Origin: an uncultured Faecalibacterium sp.
Lineage (GTDB): Bacteria; Bacillota; Clostridia; Oscillospirales; Ruminococcaceae
Reading direction: 5' to 3'
Assembly: GCA_900765105.1 (NCBI GenBank)
Contig: CAAFQM010000126.1
Location: forward strand, 18,061-82,060
DNA length: 64,000 nt
Shown here: in pieces, positions 43,988 to 53,445 of the stretch
How positions within the stretch are numbered: the stretch's first letter is position 1
How the letters are laid out: each line of letters begins with the position of its first letter
Position numbers and translations under genes: made by a program
The notes under the pieces: model-generated
The model's database searches: none
What the model saw: only the letters and a program-made list of their open reading frames with translations
Told to the model about the DNA's origin: nothing

Positions 43988-45862
43988 TTATACTCCTTTC
44001 ATAAGTGCTGCCCGCACTGCCTGAACAAGATGGCCGGCATCCAGACCGACACACTGTTTGATTTGATCAACCGTTGCATGGGGCAGGCAGGCATCCTGCA
44101 CAGCGCAATGGATAAATCGTCCATTCCAACCGTTCTGCTGCAATTCATATTCCAAGTGCTCGCCAATGCTGCCTGCAGCTACACACTCTTCAGCAAACAA
44201 AATAATTTTATAATTTCTCAGTTCTGCGACAAATTTTTCTGTAAAGGGATATATCTTTACAATCTTCAACACGTCACTTCTAACATTTTTGCTGCTCAGC
44301 ATCCCGGAAGCCTGCAGTACGTCAGCAATTTCATCTGCATAACTCACAAGGACGATTGATGCATCGCTTTCCTTCTTCAGAAAATCATACTCTGCACCGC
44401 TACAGGGATATTCCGCCAGCAGAGCATTCTCTCCACCTCTTGGATACCGAATCGCACGGGGCCCTTGGAAGTCCTTCTGCAGCAAACGGTGCAGCCAGTA
44501 TGTCAACTCGGCATAATTGGAGGGGGCATAAATCGGCATCCCGACCTGACTGAGAAAGGCCGGATCATAGATACCCTGATGCGTCTCGCCATCCGCCGGG
44601 ACAAATCCGGCACGGTCGATTGCAAACACGACGTTTTCCTTGAGAAGGTTGACATCATGGATGATCTGATCATAAGAGCGCTGCAGGAAGGTCGAATAAA
44701 TGCAGACCACCGGAAGCATTTGCTGACTGGCAAGCCCGGCCGCAAATGTTACAGCATGCTGTTCCGCCATTCCGACATCAAAGAAACGCTCCGGATGGCT
44801 GTGCGAAAAGAACTGCAGGCCGGTGCCATACTTCATGGCGGCTGTGATTGCACAAATGCGGGGATCTGTCTCGCCTTCCTTCACAAGGGCCTTGCCAAAC
44901 ACCGTGGAGAAGGACTCCTTTGGAGCCACTTCCGGGTCTGGCATTCCATCCGGGTCAAAGGCCGATACGCCGTGATAGTTTCCCGGATTGATCTCTGCAG
45001 GCTGGTAGCCCTTTCCTTTTTTGGTGACAACATGCAAGAAATACGGTCCCTGACGGCTTGTGATCGTATGGAGCGTCCGTTCCAATTCTTCTTCGTTGTG
45101 GCCGTCTACCGGACCGATGTACTCGAACCCCATATCCTCAAACATCGTTGAGTGATACATTGCACGGCGAAGCAAGGTTTTGGCGTTTGTGAGTGTCTTT
45201 TTCAGGGGCGTGCCCACGACCGGAACCCCATCCAGAAAGCTGCGCACGTTATCCTTTGCATCATAGTAGGCAGTCGTTGTGCGCAGATGGGTCAGGTAGC
45301 GCGCAAGGGCACCGACATTTTTGGAGATGGACATCTTGTTGTCATTAAGGATCACCAGGAGATTGTTCAGGTGCTCGATGTTGTTCATTCCCTCATAGAC
45401 CATGCCGCCGGTAAAGGCACCGTCTCCGATCACTGCGACCACAAGACCAGGCTCATGGCGCAGTTTTTTGGCCCATGCCATGCCGATTGCAAGCGACAGT
45501 GCAGTATTGCCATGTCCTGCAATAAAAGCATCGTGTTCACTTTCGTTCGGGTTTGGAAATCCCGAAATACCGTCCAGCTGGCGGAGTTTGTCAAACTGAC
45601 CCTTGCGTCCGGTCAGGATCTTATGCGTATAGCACTGATGTCCCACATCAAAAACGATTTTATCCTTCGGCGTTTCCAGTACCCTGTGCAGTGCAACGGT
45701 CAGTTCTACCGTGCCCAGATTGGACGCAAGATGACCACCGGTTTTTGAAATATTTTCCAGCAGAAAATGACGGATCTCTGTGCACAGCTGTTCGACCTGC
45801 TGGTGGTTCAGCTGTTTCAGATCGCTGGGTTGATTGATGTTGTCCAGCAGCAACGATTCCAT
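43988..45862 (-). CDS. dxs: 1-deoxy-D-xylulose-5-phosphate synthase
   Basis: First enzyme of the MEP isoprenoid pathway, joining pyruvate and glyceraldehyde 3-phosphate with thiamine diphosphate. It has 624 residues, with TPP motif GDGAFTGGMVYEGMNN, the SKTGGHLASNLG segment and transketolase-type central domain (GMAEQHAVTFAAGLA). The ATG at 45862 is 9 nt from AAAGGA; a GTG two codons upstream is too close. It is in one operon with ispA, which uses its downstream products. Confidence 0.95.
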   Translation of the reverse strand: MESLLLDNINQPSDLKQLNHQQVEQLCTEIRHFLLENISKTGGHLASNLGTVELTVALHRVLETPKDKIVFDVGHQCYTHKILTGRKGQFDKLRQLDGISGFPNPNESEHDAFIAGHGNTALSLAIGMAWAKKLRHEPGLVVAVIGDGAFTGGMVYEGMNNIEHLNNLLVILNDNKMSISKNVGALARYLTHLRTTTAYYDAKDNVRSFLDGVPVVGTPLKKTLTNAKTLLRRAMYHSTMFEDMGFEYIGPVDGHNEEELERTLHTITSRQGPYFLHVVTKKGKGYQPAEINPGNYHGVSAFDPDGMPDPEVAPKESFSTVFGKALVKEGETDPRICAITAAMKYGTGLQFFSHSHPERFFDVGMAEQHAVTFAAGLASQQMLPVVCIYSTFLQRSYDQIIHDVNLLKENVVFAIDRAGFVPADGETHQGIYDPAFLSQVGMPIYAPSNYAELTYWLHRLLQKDFQGPRAIRYPRGGENALLAEYPCSGAEYDFLKKESDASIVLVSYADEIADVLQASGMLSSKNVRSDVLKIVKIYPFTEKFVAELRNYKIILFAEECVAAGSIGEHLEYELQQNGWNGRFIHCAVQDACLPHATVDQIKQCVGLDAGHLVQAVRAALMKGV

Positions 45863-45904
45863 AATCACACGTCCTTTAAAAGGTTTTGCACAACGGTCCG
45901 CCCA

Positions 45905-46372
45905 TTATACCATCGGGTACAACAGGCCCACTGCCACGCCGACCAGAACACCGGCAACGACCTGCAGCGGGGTATGGCCGACCATTTCTTTCAGATGCAT
46001 ATTCTGGAGAAACGGAGCATTCTTTTCGCTCACTTCGATCCACTGGTCGATCATCCGGTTCAACACTTTGGCCTGCTCACCGGTCTCGTGGCGGACACCC
46101 ATGGCATCGTGCATCGTAATGATAGCCACCACGCTGGCCACAGCAAAGATTGCAGAGTTGCATCCTTCGCAGCGTGCTGTTGCAATGACCATAGCACAGA
46201 CCGTTGCACTGTGTGCGCTGGGCATACCGCCGTCGCCCCACATACGCTCCAGCTGGAATTTACCCAGCAGAATAAAGTTGATAATAGTTTTCAGTACCTG
46301 TGCCACAAACCACCCCAGCAGGGAAACGGTCAGGATCTGATTGAAGGAAAGAATGTCGTGAATGAACTGCAT
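45905..46372 (-). CDS. Divergent PAP2 family membrane protein (DUF212)
   Basis: Protein of 155 residues with about four hydrophobic segments. It contains the divergent PAP2 features DGGMPSAHSATVCA and HDAMGVRHETGEQA, and the final GHTPLQVVAGVLVGVAVG. The family may dephosphorylate a lipid phosphate, which would suit its place between ispA and dxs, but activity is unproven. Confidence 0.88.
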   Translation of the reverse strand: MQFIHDILSFNQILTVSLLGWFVAQVLKTIINFILLGKFQLERMWGDGGMPSAHSATVCAMVIATARCEGCNSAIFAVASVVAIITMHDAMGVRHETGEQAKVLNRMIDQWIEVSEKNAPFLQNMHLKEMVGHTPLQVVAGVLVGVAVGLLYPMV

Positions 46373-46408
46373 AATCTTTTTCCTTTATCGATTTTTATTG
46401 TGGTGTTC

Positions 46409-47290
46409 TCAATTTTTCCGGGCAAGAAGCTGCTGTGCAAGCTGTTCCAGAAATGCGGCCTTTTCGCCGAACTGCCCGCGAAGCTCCGTGCAGACCTTTG
46501 CGTTCAGCTGTGCGGCAAGCTCCATGGCACCCTGTACTCCATAAAGAGTTGCGAAGGTAGTTTTTCCATTTTCGCTGTCACTGCCGATGGGCTTGCCGAG
46601 CTGTTCCGGCGTGCTGGTGACATCCAGCACGTCGTCCACGATCTGGAACACAAGGCCGATACCGTAGGCATATGCTTCCAGCACATTGCACGTTTCTTCG
46701 TCGGCTTCTGCGGCGGCGGCACCCATCTGAACGGCGGCGTTGATCAGTGCGCCCGTCTTGTTCCGGTGGATCAGACGCAGCTGGTCCTCAGTCGCTGCAA
46801 GAGCTTCGTATTTCAAATCCAGCTCCTGTCCGTAAACCATGCCATGGCTCCCGGCACCTGCGCCGAGCGCTTTTGCTGCACGGACACATGCCTGTGCGGA
46901 TGCAGGTGCATTGGCAATCACCTCAAATGCTTCGGTCAGCAGAACGTCGCCGGCCAGCATCGCCGTTGATTCGCTGAATGCCTTATGGCAGGGTGGACGT
47001 CCGCGCCGCAGATCATCGTTGTCCATGCAGGGCAGATCATCATGGATCAACGAATAGCAGTGCAGCATTTCTACAGCCACTGCAAACTGCTCTGCTGCTG
47101 CAATGTCGCCGCCCAGCATCTCGCATACGCTCAGCACCAGAACGGCGCGGATCCGCTTGCCCCCGCCCAGAAGACTGTAACGCGCCGCACGGCACACTTC
47201 CGACTCTTCCGGCAGGAATCTATCACATGCTTCTTTCAGCGAAGAAGAAACCTTTTCAAGATACTTCTGATACTGCACCTGATATTCCAT
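46409..47290 (-). CDS. ispA: Polyprenyl synthetase (farnesyl/geranylgeranyl diphosphate synthase)
   Basis: Short-chain trans-prenyl diphosphate synthase of 293 residues. The first aspartate-rich motif is DDLPCMDNDD (from D84) followed by LRRGRP, the second is QIVDDVLDV. LGGGKRIRAVL is the substrate phosphate site. Its start overlaps the xseB stop (TAATG). The bulky pattern before the first motif suits a farnesyl-type product; this is a guess. Confidence 0.92.
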   Translation of the reverse strand: MEYQVQYQKYLEKVSSSLKEACDRFLPEESEVCRAARYSLLGGGKRIRAVLVLSVCEMLGGDIAAAEQFAVAVEMLHCYSLIHDDLPCMDNDDLRRGRPPCHKAFSESTAMLAGDVLLTEAFEVIANAPASAQACVRAAKALGAGAGSHGMVYGQELDLKYEALAATEDQLRLIHRNKTGALINAAVQMGAAAAEADEETCNVLEAYAYGIGLVFQIVDDVLDVTSTPEQLGKPIGSDSENGKTTFATLYGVQGAMELAAQLNAKVCTELRGQFGEKAAFLEQLAQQLLARKN

Positions 47291-47514
47291 TACAGTTCCT
47301 CCCCGTCTTTCGGAACGGTCTGCGCGATCCTTGCGTCGATCTCGTCGATCTGCAGCGAAGTTTTTTCCAGAATGGCATGGCAGTATTCCATCAGGGATGC
47401 CGCTTCTGCATACAGTTTGACTGAGTCGGAGAGAGACGTCTCTTCACTTTGCATTTTCACTAGGATCGTATTCAACCGGTCCATGCCTTCTTCAAAACTT
47501 TTAGGTGTTTTCAT
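47290..47514 (-). CDS. xseB: Exodeoxyribonuclease VII small subunit
   Basis: Protein of 74 residues with the family core SFEEGMDRLNTILVKMQSEETSLSDSVKLYAEA. It forms the multimeric arm of exonuclease VII with XseA, whose gene it overlaps by 14 bp. Confidence 0.93.
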   Translation of the reverse strand: MKTPKSFEEGMDRLNTILVKMQSEETSLSDSVKLYAEAASLMEYCHAILEKTSLQIDEIDARIAQTVPKDGEEL

Positions 47515-48715
47515 TCGTTTCCTCCACTGCTTCTACCCGGCACCGTGCACGATGATGTGCACCACAGATCCAGACGGTTTCATCTGGATGCAGGGCCGCA
47601 ACCGTTGAAACGCTGCCATCCGGCAATGTGACCATCGTATATCCGCGTGACAAAACCCGATAAGGATTCAGCGAATCGGCCAGAGCGGCCGAATGCTGCA
47701 AAGTCTGCTGCGCCGAAGCTGCTTTTTGCTGTATCTGCGCCCGAATTTTTTTCTGCAGCTGCAAAAGTTGCTCGCCATCCTGCTGCAAAATCCTCCGTGC
47801 AGAGCTTTGTTCCAACAGTAAGTTGTATTGTCTGAGACCATTATAGCATAAAACGGCTCGGTTTTGCATATTTTCACGAATATTTTTCTGAAGTTCCAGC
47901 AAGATCCGCATTTGCTCATTCCGATCCGGCACGGCAAGCTCTGCCGCTGCTGAGGGCGTCGGGGCCCGCCGGTCCGCTACAAAGTCCAGAATGGTATAGT
48001 CGATCTCATGGCCGATCGCGCTGATGAGCGGCTTTTTGCATCGGAACGCCGCGCGGGCAATGACCTCGGCATTGAACACCCACAGATCTTCCCGGCTCCC
48101 TCCGCCGCGGGCAACGATGATCTCATCGACCTCTTTGCACCGGCTGAGCCGGTCGATCGCATCTGCCACCTGCTGCGCCGCCTCAAAGCCCTGCACTGTG
48201 ACCGGGCACAGCAGCAGCCTCACGGAAGGCCACCGGCGTCCCATCACATTGCGGATATCCTGCAGCGCGGCACCCGTCTTGCTGGTCACGACCCCGATGC
48301 ATTTTGGGTAGGCCGGGAGCGGCTTTTTGTGCTCCTGCGCAAACAGACCTTCTTTTTCCAGCTGTGCTTTGAGCTGTTCCAGCGCCAGCTGCGCTGCGCC
48401 GATGCCGTCCGGGAACATCTCGTTGACGTAGATCTGAAACGCGCCGTCCCGCTCGTACAGAGTAGCCCGGCAACGCACCACGACCCGCATCCCCTCTTCC
48501 GGACGGAATGCAAGCCGCGCAGCCGACGAGCGGAACATGACCGCCTTCACGCTGCACGCCTCATCCCGCAGGGTGAAGTAGCAGTGCCCGCTGCGGGCGT
48601 TCTGCACAAAGTTTGCGATCTCGCCGCGCAGCGCCAGATCAAACAACGCATCGTTTGCATCAAAGAGCGTCTTTACATAGCGGTTCAGCGCAGAAACAGT
48701 CATCACTTCAGCCAT
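47501..48715 (-). CDS. xseA: Exodeoxyribonuclease VII large subunit
   Basis: Nuclease subunit of 404 residues. It starts with an OB-fold (TVSALNRYVKTLFDANDALFDLALRGEIANF) and has the catalytic core with VTSKTGAALQDI, ARGGGSREDLWVFNAEVIARA and SAIGHEIDYTILDFVADRRAPTPSAAAEL. A long coiled coil occupies about residues 280-360. GGAGG precedes the ATG; it overlaps the stop of the TsaD-like gene by 13 bp. Confidence 0.95.
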   Translation of the reverse strand: MAEVMTVSALNRYVKTLFDANDALFDLALRGEIANFVQNARSGHCYFTLRDEACSVKAVMFRSSAARLAFRPEEGMRVVVRCRATLYERDGAFQIYVNEMFPDGIGAAQLALEQLKAQLEKEGLFAQEHKKPLPAYPKCIGVVTSKTGAALQDIRNVMGRRWPSVRLLLCPVTVQGFEAAQQVADAIDRLSRCKEVDEIIVARGGGSREDLWVFNAEVIARAAFRCKKPLISAIGHEIDYTILDFVADRRAPTPSAAAELAVPDRNEQMRILLELQKNIRENMQNRAVLCYNGLRQYNLLLEQSSARRILQQDGEQLLQLQKKIRAQIQQKAASAQQTLQHSAALADSLNPYRVLSRGYTMVTLPDGSVSTVAALHPDETVWICGAHHRARCRVEAVEETNENT

Positions 48716-49644
48716 AAGCCTGCCTCCCGTGCAGCAAGGATGGAAACGCCGATCGCGTTATCGCTGGAATACATGCCCGGGACAAAATGAACTTTCGGCA
48801 GCCGCCGGTTCACCCACTCGTGGATGATGTCGCTGCTCATTACACCGCCTGCACAAACCACCGGCAGACCAGGGTACTCTTTCTGTGCAGCTTTTGTCAT
48901 CTTTACCACCGTGTCTGCTACACAGAGCAGGCAGTATTTGCACACATATTCCGGTGATTTTCCGGCCTTCAGCAGGGCGTTACACTGGTTTTCCAGCCCG
49001 GAAAGGCTGCACTGCATCCCCCGGACACTGGATTTTGGCCGGATCTCTTCCTCACACTGTGCAGCAAGCCGCGAGACCTCTGCACCCGCCGGGAAGCCAA
49101 AGCCCAGCCGGACGCCCACGCGGTCCACCGCCTGACCGGCGTACAGATCTGTGCTGGTGCCAAGCTCTGTGATCTGCCGCACTTCATCGCACAAGAGCAG
49201 ATCCGTTGTGCCGCCCGAAATATGGAACAGAAGCACTTTCTGCCGGAACAGCTGTTCCCCTTCCGCCGCAAAAAGCGCAGCGGCAGCATGCCCCTGCTGG
49301 TGAGTCGTCAGAACAAGAGGAATATCACGGGCTTTTGCAAAAGCAGTCGCGGCGCTGACACCGGCCAGAAAACACGGCATATAGCTACCTTCTACAGGGC
49401 GGGGCTTCTGCGATACACCAACGGCGCTGATCTTTGTCAGATCAAACTCCTGCGCAAGCTCCTGCAGCATCTCCGGCAGCGCGACCGTATGATGAAACAG
49501 TGCATCGCTTTGCCGCAGTCCAAGCTGGCCTTCTTTTACTGGCAAAAAGCGTTTCTTTGCGCAAACAACCTCCCCGGCTGTATCAAACACCGCCAGAGAG
49601 GTTGCATAGTTGCTTGTATCGACTCCGAGTGTGTAGCTGCTCAC
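48703..49644 (-). CDS. TsaD/Kae1-like M22 family protein (paralogue)
   Basis: ASKHA-fold protein of 313 residues related to TsaD, the enzyme of tRNA t6A synthesis. The N-terminal LGVDTSNYATS and the metal-binding H115 and H119 (THQQGHAAAA, where TsaD has HxEGH-type spacing) are visible, as are HISGGTTDLLL and VCAGGVMSSDIIH. It is shorter than true TsaD and diverges in several motifs, so it is probably the paralogue found in clostridial xseA-nusB operons rather than the essential enzyme. Function unknown. It overlaps nusB by 4 bp. Confidence 0.75.
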   Translation of the reverse strand: MSSYTLGVDTSNYATSLAVFDTAGEVVCAKKRFLPVKEGQLGLRQSDALFHHTVALPEMLQELAQEFDLTKISAVGVSQKPRPVEGSYMPCFLAGVSAATAFAKARDIPLVLTTHQQGHAAAALFAAEGEQLFRQKVLLFHISGGTTDLLLCDEVRQITELGTSTDLYAGQAVDRVGVRLGFGFPAGAEVSRLAAQCEEEIRPKSSVRGMQCSLSGLENQCNALLKAGKSPEYVCKYCLLCVADTVVKMTKAAQKEYPGLPVVCAGGVMSSDIIHEWVNRRLPKVHFVPGMYSSDNAIGVSILAAREAGLWLK

Positions 49645-50087
49645 TGCTCGGCCGACGCATCTGCGTCGTTATCATTCAGGCCGTGGTCACGGGCTACTGC
49701 GCCAAGCAGACCGTTCACGAACTGGTAATCATCTTCTGCACCATACTTTTTGGTCAGCTCGACGGCTTCGTTGATGGCAACGCCGGGCTTGTTCTCGCCG
49801 CCAAACAGCATCTCGGCCACTGCAAGGCGCAGGATGGTCAGGCTCACGCGCGGCAGACGCTCCATGGTCCAGTTGTGCAGATGAGCGCGGATCTCGTCAT
49901 CGACCTCGGCAGAGTGATCGTAGTAGGCATTCAGCAGATGCTTGCCGAAGCCGTCCACCGGGTGCTCGTCATCATTTTCCTCATGGCTGGTAATGGCTTC
50001 CGCCAGAGGGATATCGCCAAAGGTCTGGGAAAATGCCAGTAAAAATGCATTTTCGCGGGCTTCTCTACGGGGCAAAGTGTTTTCCAT
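49641..50087 (-). CDS. nusB: Transcription antitermination factor NusB
   Basis: RNA-binding all-helical factor of 148 residues acting in rRNA operon antitermination. PRREARENAFLLAFSQTF opens the domain, and INEAVELTKKYGAEDDYQFVNGLLGAV closes it. The ATG at 50087 is set by GAGAGGA; a longer reading lacks a site. Confidence 0.93.
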   Translation of the reverse strand: MENTLPRREARENAFLLAFSQTFGDIPLAEAITSHEENDDEHPVDGFGKHLLNAYYDHSAEVDDEIRAHLHNWTMERLPRVSLTILRLAVAEMLFGGENKPGVAINEAVELTKKYGAEDDYQFVNGLLGAVARDHGLNDNDADASAEQ

Positions 50088-50175
50088 AATGTTCCTCTCG
50101 CAACACGAACCCTCCCCGACCAAAGATCAGGGAGGATCGCAATTTTTTGATTTGAATTTTCGGGTTTGTGCACGG

Positions 50176-50544
50176 TTACTGAGCAGCAGATGCCTCAGCA
50201 AGACCAGCAATGACAAGGTTCACACGGCTGACCGTGACATTGGTCATGTTCTGGACCGCGTTCTTCACGTTCTCCTGCACTTTTTCTGCAATAGCAGGGA
50301 TGCGTGCGCCAAAGCGCACCATCAGGTGAAGCGTAATATTCGCCGTGCCGTCGCGCATTTCCACCGTGACGGGCGGCTGGATGCTGGAAGTTTCCAGCAG
50401 GCTTCTGAGCTTTTTATTCTGGCTGCCGCAGGAAACCTCCGCAACACCGTCGATTTCCAGCGCTGCACAGCGCGCGATCTTTGCAATTACTTCGGTCGAG
50501 ATCTGAAGGGTGCCGCCCCGAAGATCCGTATTCTGCAAATCCAT
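50176..50544 (-). CDS. Asp23/Gls24 family envelope stress protein
   Basis: Protein of 122 residues of the Asp23/Gls24 (DUF322) family, as YqhY in Bacillus, encoded just before nusB in the same order. ISTEVIAKIARCAALEIDGVAEV and NITLHLMVRFGARIPAIAEKVQENVKNAVQNMT are typical. Its role is in envelope or fatty acid homeostasis in other Firmicutes. A promoter lies about 115 bp upstream. Confidence 0.92.
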   Translation of the reverse strand: MDLQNTDLRGGTLQISTEVIAKIARCAALEIDGVAEVSCGSQNKKLRSLLETSSIQPPVTVEMRDGTANITLHLMVRFGARIPAIAEKVQENVKNAVQNMTNVTVSRVNLVIAGLAEASAAQ

Positions 50545-50658
50545 TGTGCTGTCCTCCGTTCAAAAGCAGCGGTATCTCTGCTTTTTCTGTTCAAAACTGT
50601 TCTGCCCGGAACGATGTGTTCCACCGACAGTGCAATCTTATTCTGCATTGATACTGTT

Positions 50659-50688
50659 ATTATACCATCAACACGGCAGGAATTTCAA
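50659..50688 (-). promoter_or_regulatory. Promoter of the asp23-nusB-recN operon
   Basis: On the - strand TTGAAA (50683-50688), 18-bp spacer and a perfect TATAAT (50659-50664). It separates the vegetative operon from the upstream spoIIIA cluster. Confidence 0.75.
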
Positions 50689-50741
50689 TACTTGGCTGCA
50701 AAAACTCTTGCAAAGCGGCGGACCGCCGACCGGAATAACGG

Positions 50742-51365
50742 TCATTTGACTTCCACCACGGTAATATTCTGTGCAGAAACACTGCTTCTGCTCAGCACAA
50801 CATCCCGGATCTGCGCCACCTGTGCCGCCGTGAGCGGTTCGCCGGAGGTCATGACGGTCAGGTCCGCCCGTTCGCTCTGCAAAAAGCACAGGCAATCCGC
50901 AAAGCCTTTGGCCCGCACCAGCGTTTCGATCTCATTTTCTGCATTCAGATCTTCCAGACTTGCGGTCAGCTGCGCAGCGTATTGCTTCTTTTCTTCCTGT
51001 GACATCGAAGAGGACTTCATGGTTTTCTTGATGGTGTCCATTGCTTCGTCATGGGCCTTTTCACGTTTAAGCCTTGCCTGCTCAAAGAACTTTGCTCCGG
51101 AATCGCTGGCGACGCTTACCAGCTGGGCTTCACCGTAATTCTTGCTTGCACCGGAGACTGTTTCCGACTCGGTGGCAAGTTCGTCCAGAACCGTGTCTGT
51201 CTGCACAGGCTCTTCGGCGGGTGCCGCCGTCATCTGCGCTGTATCGTCGGTCAGACCGGCGGTATTCGTGCGCGCATACTGCCAGTTTAAGTAGACTGCG
51301 ATCATCAGCGCGGCGGCCAGAGTGACGGCCGTGATGCGGCGGGTGTTCCCGGAAAGTGTTCTCAT
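50742..51365 (-). CDS. spoIIIAH: Stage III sporulation protein AH-like
   Basis: Protein of 207 residues with one N-terminal membrane helix (about 10-28) and an extracytoplasmic region with a coiled segment (FFEQARLKREKAHDEAMDTIKKTM) followed by a ring-building-motif-like domain (ENEIETLVRAKGFADCLCFLQSERADLTV). SpoIIIAH in the mother-cell membrane binds SpoIIQ across the septum to form the feeding channel. It is the last gene of the spoIIIA cluster. Confidence 0.88.
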   Translation of the reverse strand: MRTLSGNTRRITAVTLAAALMIAVYLNWQYARTNTAGLTDDTAQMTAAPAEEPVQTDTVLDELATESETVSGASKNYGEAQLVSVASDSGAKFFEQARLKREKAHDEAMDTIKKTMKSSSMSQEEKKQYAAQLTASLEDLNAENEIETLVRAKGFADCLCFLQSERADLTVMTSGEPLTAAQVAQIRDVVLSRSSVSAQNITVVEVK

Positions 51366-51387
51366 AAAAGCTCCTCCTTATGCAATT

Positions 51388-51888
51388 TCAGGATTTTCGC
51401 TGTTCCACACAGATGCGGTTGGACGGCAGATCCAGCAACGAAGTGAGCAGTTCGGTAATTCTGGCCGCCACACGGACATCACCCCCTCCGTCGCACAATA
51501 CAGCCACGCCGCGGATCTGCGGCTGGCAGACGGTTTCTGTCAGCGCCGAACCGTCATCCAGAAGAACATGGGTGTTCTGGCTCTGCAGATCGCCGGACTG
51601 GGTGTCCAGTGCATAAACGGCTTCTTCGCCGGTCTCCAGCGTTACCATGACGGTCGTTTTTCCAGCACCGCTCATCTGCGAGATCAGTTTTTCCAGACGC
51701 TGCTCCAGCTGAGTCTGATACGCCAGCGCACTCTGCTCCTGCCCGGAGGACACGGTTTTATCTGCTTGCGGGAAAAGCTCCGAGATCAGGATCAGCAGCA
51801 TCGCCAGCACGCCGACAGCAGCCGCAAGAGCGGCACGGTTCTTGTCCCTTCTGCACTTTTCCAGAAGAGAGGGAAGGCCGTCCTTCAT
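51388..51888 (-). CDS. spoIIIAG: Stage III sporulation protein AG
   Basis: Protein of 166 residues with one membrane helix (about 20-38) and a ring-forming extracytoplasmic domain containing GKTTVMVTLETGEEAVYAL and PQIRGVAVLCDGGGDVRVAARITELLTSLLDLPSNRICV. SpoIIIAG builds a large ring of the mother-cell to forespore channel. It overlaps spoIIIAF by 4 bp. Confidence 0.9.
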   Translation of the reverse strand: MKDGLPSLLEKCRRDKNRAALAAAVGVLAMLLILISELFPQADKTVSSGQEQSALAYQTQLEQRLEKLISQMSGAGKTTVMVTLETGEEAVYALDTQSGDLQSQNTHVLLDDGSALTETVCQPQIRGVAVLCDGGGDVRVAARITELLTSLLDLPSNRICVEQRKS

Positions 51889-52358
51889 TGTTGCTGTCCC
51901 TCCCCTGCCGCGATCTCCACTTCAGCTCCAAGCTGCTGCCGAAGATATTCCGCTTCTTCCATGTAAGATGCCATGCTTTCGCCCGGCGGGATCCTTATTT
52001 CCGCGCGTGAAACGCAAATGTTCCGCTGATTCTGTGTCAGAACGATTTGAAGCAAAAGCTCTCTGCCGAACCGTTCTTTGCACTCTGCTTCCAGCTTTTT
52101 CTCCAACTGCGTCTCGGTCTGCACAAGGATCATATCCTCCGCACTCGGAATACTGACCGGAGCCTGCTCTGGAACTTCGGCCCGAATCTGCCGAAAGCCC
52201 GTGCCGGAAAGCAGGCGCAAAAGGATCACTAGAATATATAGTCCGGCCAGTGCTTTTATGCATCGGCGGGGCCACCCCGGCCCGGTCAGCAGTGTGACGA
52301 TCTCCGCGCAGATACAGGCCAGACAAAACGACACCGTAAGGGTCTGAAGTGCTTTCAT
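51885..52358 (-). CDS. spoIIIAF: Stage III sporulation protein AF
   Basis: Protein of 157 residues with two N-terminal membrane helices (about 8-55) and a ring-building-motif-like C-terminal domain (LEKKLEAECKERFGRELLLQIVL and onward). Its place between spoIIIAE and spoIIIAG fixes the name. It starts 1 bp after the spoIIIAE stop. Confidence 0.85.
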   Translation of the reverse strand: MKALQTLTVSFCLACICAEIVTLLTGPGWPRRCIKALAGLYILVILLRLLSGTGFRQIRAEVPEQAPVSIPSAEDMILVQTETQLEKKLEAECKERFGRELLLQIVLTQNQRNICVSRAEIRIPPGESMASYMEEAEYLRQQLGAEVEIAAGEGQQQ

Positions 52359-52359
52359 C

Positions 52360-53445
52360 CTAACCTCCTCCGATGAGCATCAATGCCGTTACTCCTGCGA
52401 CTGTCAGCCCGAAAAACAGTGCCGTAACTGCCGCCATGCATCGGACGGCTTCTTCCAGACAGTCAAGCAGCGCACTGCAGCAGTGATTTCCGGAAAGTTC
52501 GCAGAGCAGTGCGCACCCATGCAGAAACAGCAGATGAAGCATCAGGGTGCAATACAATGGCACAAATTCTGCCCCCAGAACGGCCAGACAGGCCAGCCCC
52601 AGCGAACTTTTCAACAAATGAAGTCCAGCCAGAATGGTTTCCGAAACGCTGCTCAATGTCTCTCCGACGACCGGAACGCTCCCGGTCAGCAGACGACTCA
52701 CACGAAGAGAAGTACTGTCCAGCTGAAATGTGACCACTCGCTGCAAACCGAGCACTGCCGCAAAAAGTTTTCCGGTCCAGATAAGACCTTTTCGCAGCAG
52801 GCTGCCGACCATCCTGCAGCTGTCGGCAAGGCCCTTCTGGGAGCTGATGCAGCACGCCATGCTGATAGCAAGATAGCTTTGCAGAAGCGGCTCCAGCCAA
52901 AGTGCCGTGCCCTGCGCCAGAAGGCACAGGCCGGAAAGCAGCAGCCCGCAGGCCGAAGCCCCCGCATTGGCTTCGCCGCCTGCAATCAGGACTCCGCTGT
53001 AAACCGGCAGAAAACCCGTGAGGTAATTTTTCCAGTGTTCCATTCCGGCGCAAATACGCTGTGCCAGTTCGGCAAGGGTGCTCCACAAAAAGACACCCGT
53101 CCCTGCCGCCGAGACCAGTTCCAGAAGGTCTGCATTGCGGCTTTCGCCCAGCAGAAAAGACAGAACGATGAGCAGCAGAAGGAACAGAAAAACATCTGCA
53201 TAATTTTGTGCGATCTGCGTCAGGAACCGGAGCGGATTTTCCGGCAGAAAAGATAGAATCGTCTCCAGCGGCGCACACGAAAACTCCTCGGCGCTCTGCG
53301 GTGCAGCATCAAGATAAGGCTGCCACTGTTCCTGTCCTGACAGACTGCTTGTCCCGGCGGCAATTGCTGCCGGTGAGATGCACAGTACAAACAAACTGCC
53401 CGCCGCCTTTCCCATAAGGAACTGCATCTTGCGCTTCCGGATCAT
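52360..53445 (-). CDS. spoIIIAE: Stage III sporulation protein AE
   Basis: Large membrane protein of 361 residues. A signal-like first helix (residues 10-30) is followed by about seven membrane segments, including YADVFLFLLLLIVLSFLL and a late FFGLTVAGVTALMLIG. This matches SpoIIIAE size and topology. The ATG at 53445 overlaps the spoIIIAD stop (ATGA); a much longer frame runs back through spoIIIAD and is not used. Confidence 0.88.
   Translation of the reverse strand: MIRKRKMQFLMGKAAGSLFVLCISPAAIAAGTSSLSGQEQWQPYLDAAPQSAEEFSCAPLETILSFLPENPLRFLTQIAQNYADVFLFLLLLIVLSFLLGESRNADLLELVSAAGTGVFLWSTLAELAQRICAGMEHWKNYLTGFLPVYSGVLIAGGEANAGASACGLLLSGLCLLAQGTALWLEPLLQSYLAISMACCISSQKGLADSCRMVGSLLRKGLIWTGKLFAAVLGLQRVVTFQLDSTSLRVSRLLTGSVPVVGETLSSVSETILAGLHLLKSSLGLACLAVLGAEFVPLYCTLMLHLLFLHGCALLCELSGNHCCSALLDCLEEAVRCMAAVTALFFGLTVAGVTALMLIGGG

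Noticed and set aside
50101..50138. Hairpin between asp23 and nusB as a terminator
   Set aside because: A stem exists but there is no T run, and nusB lies directly behind in the same operon.
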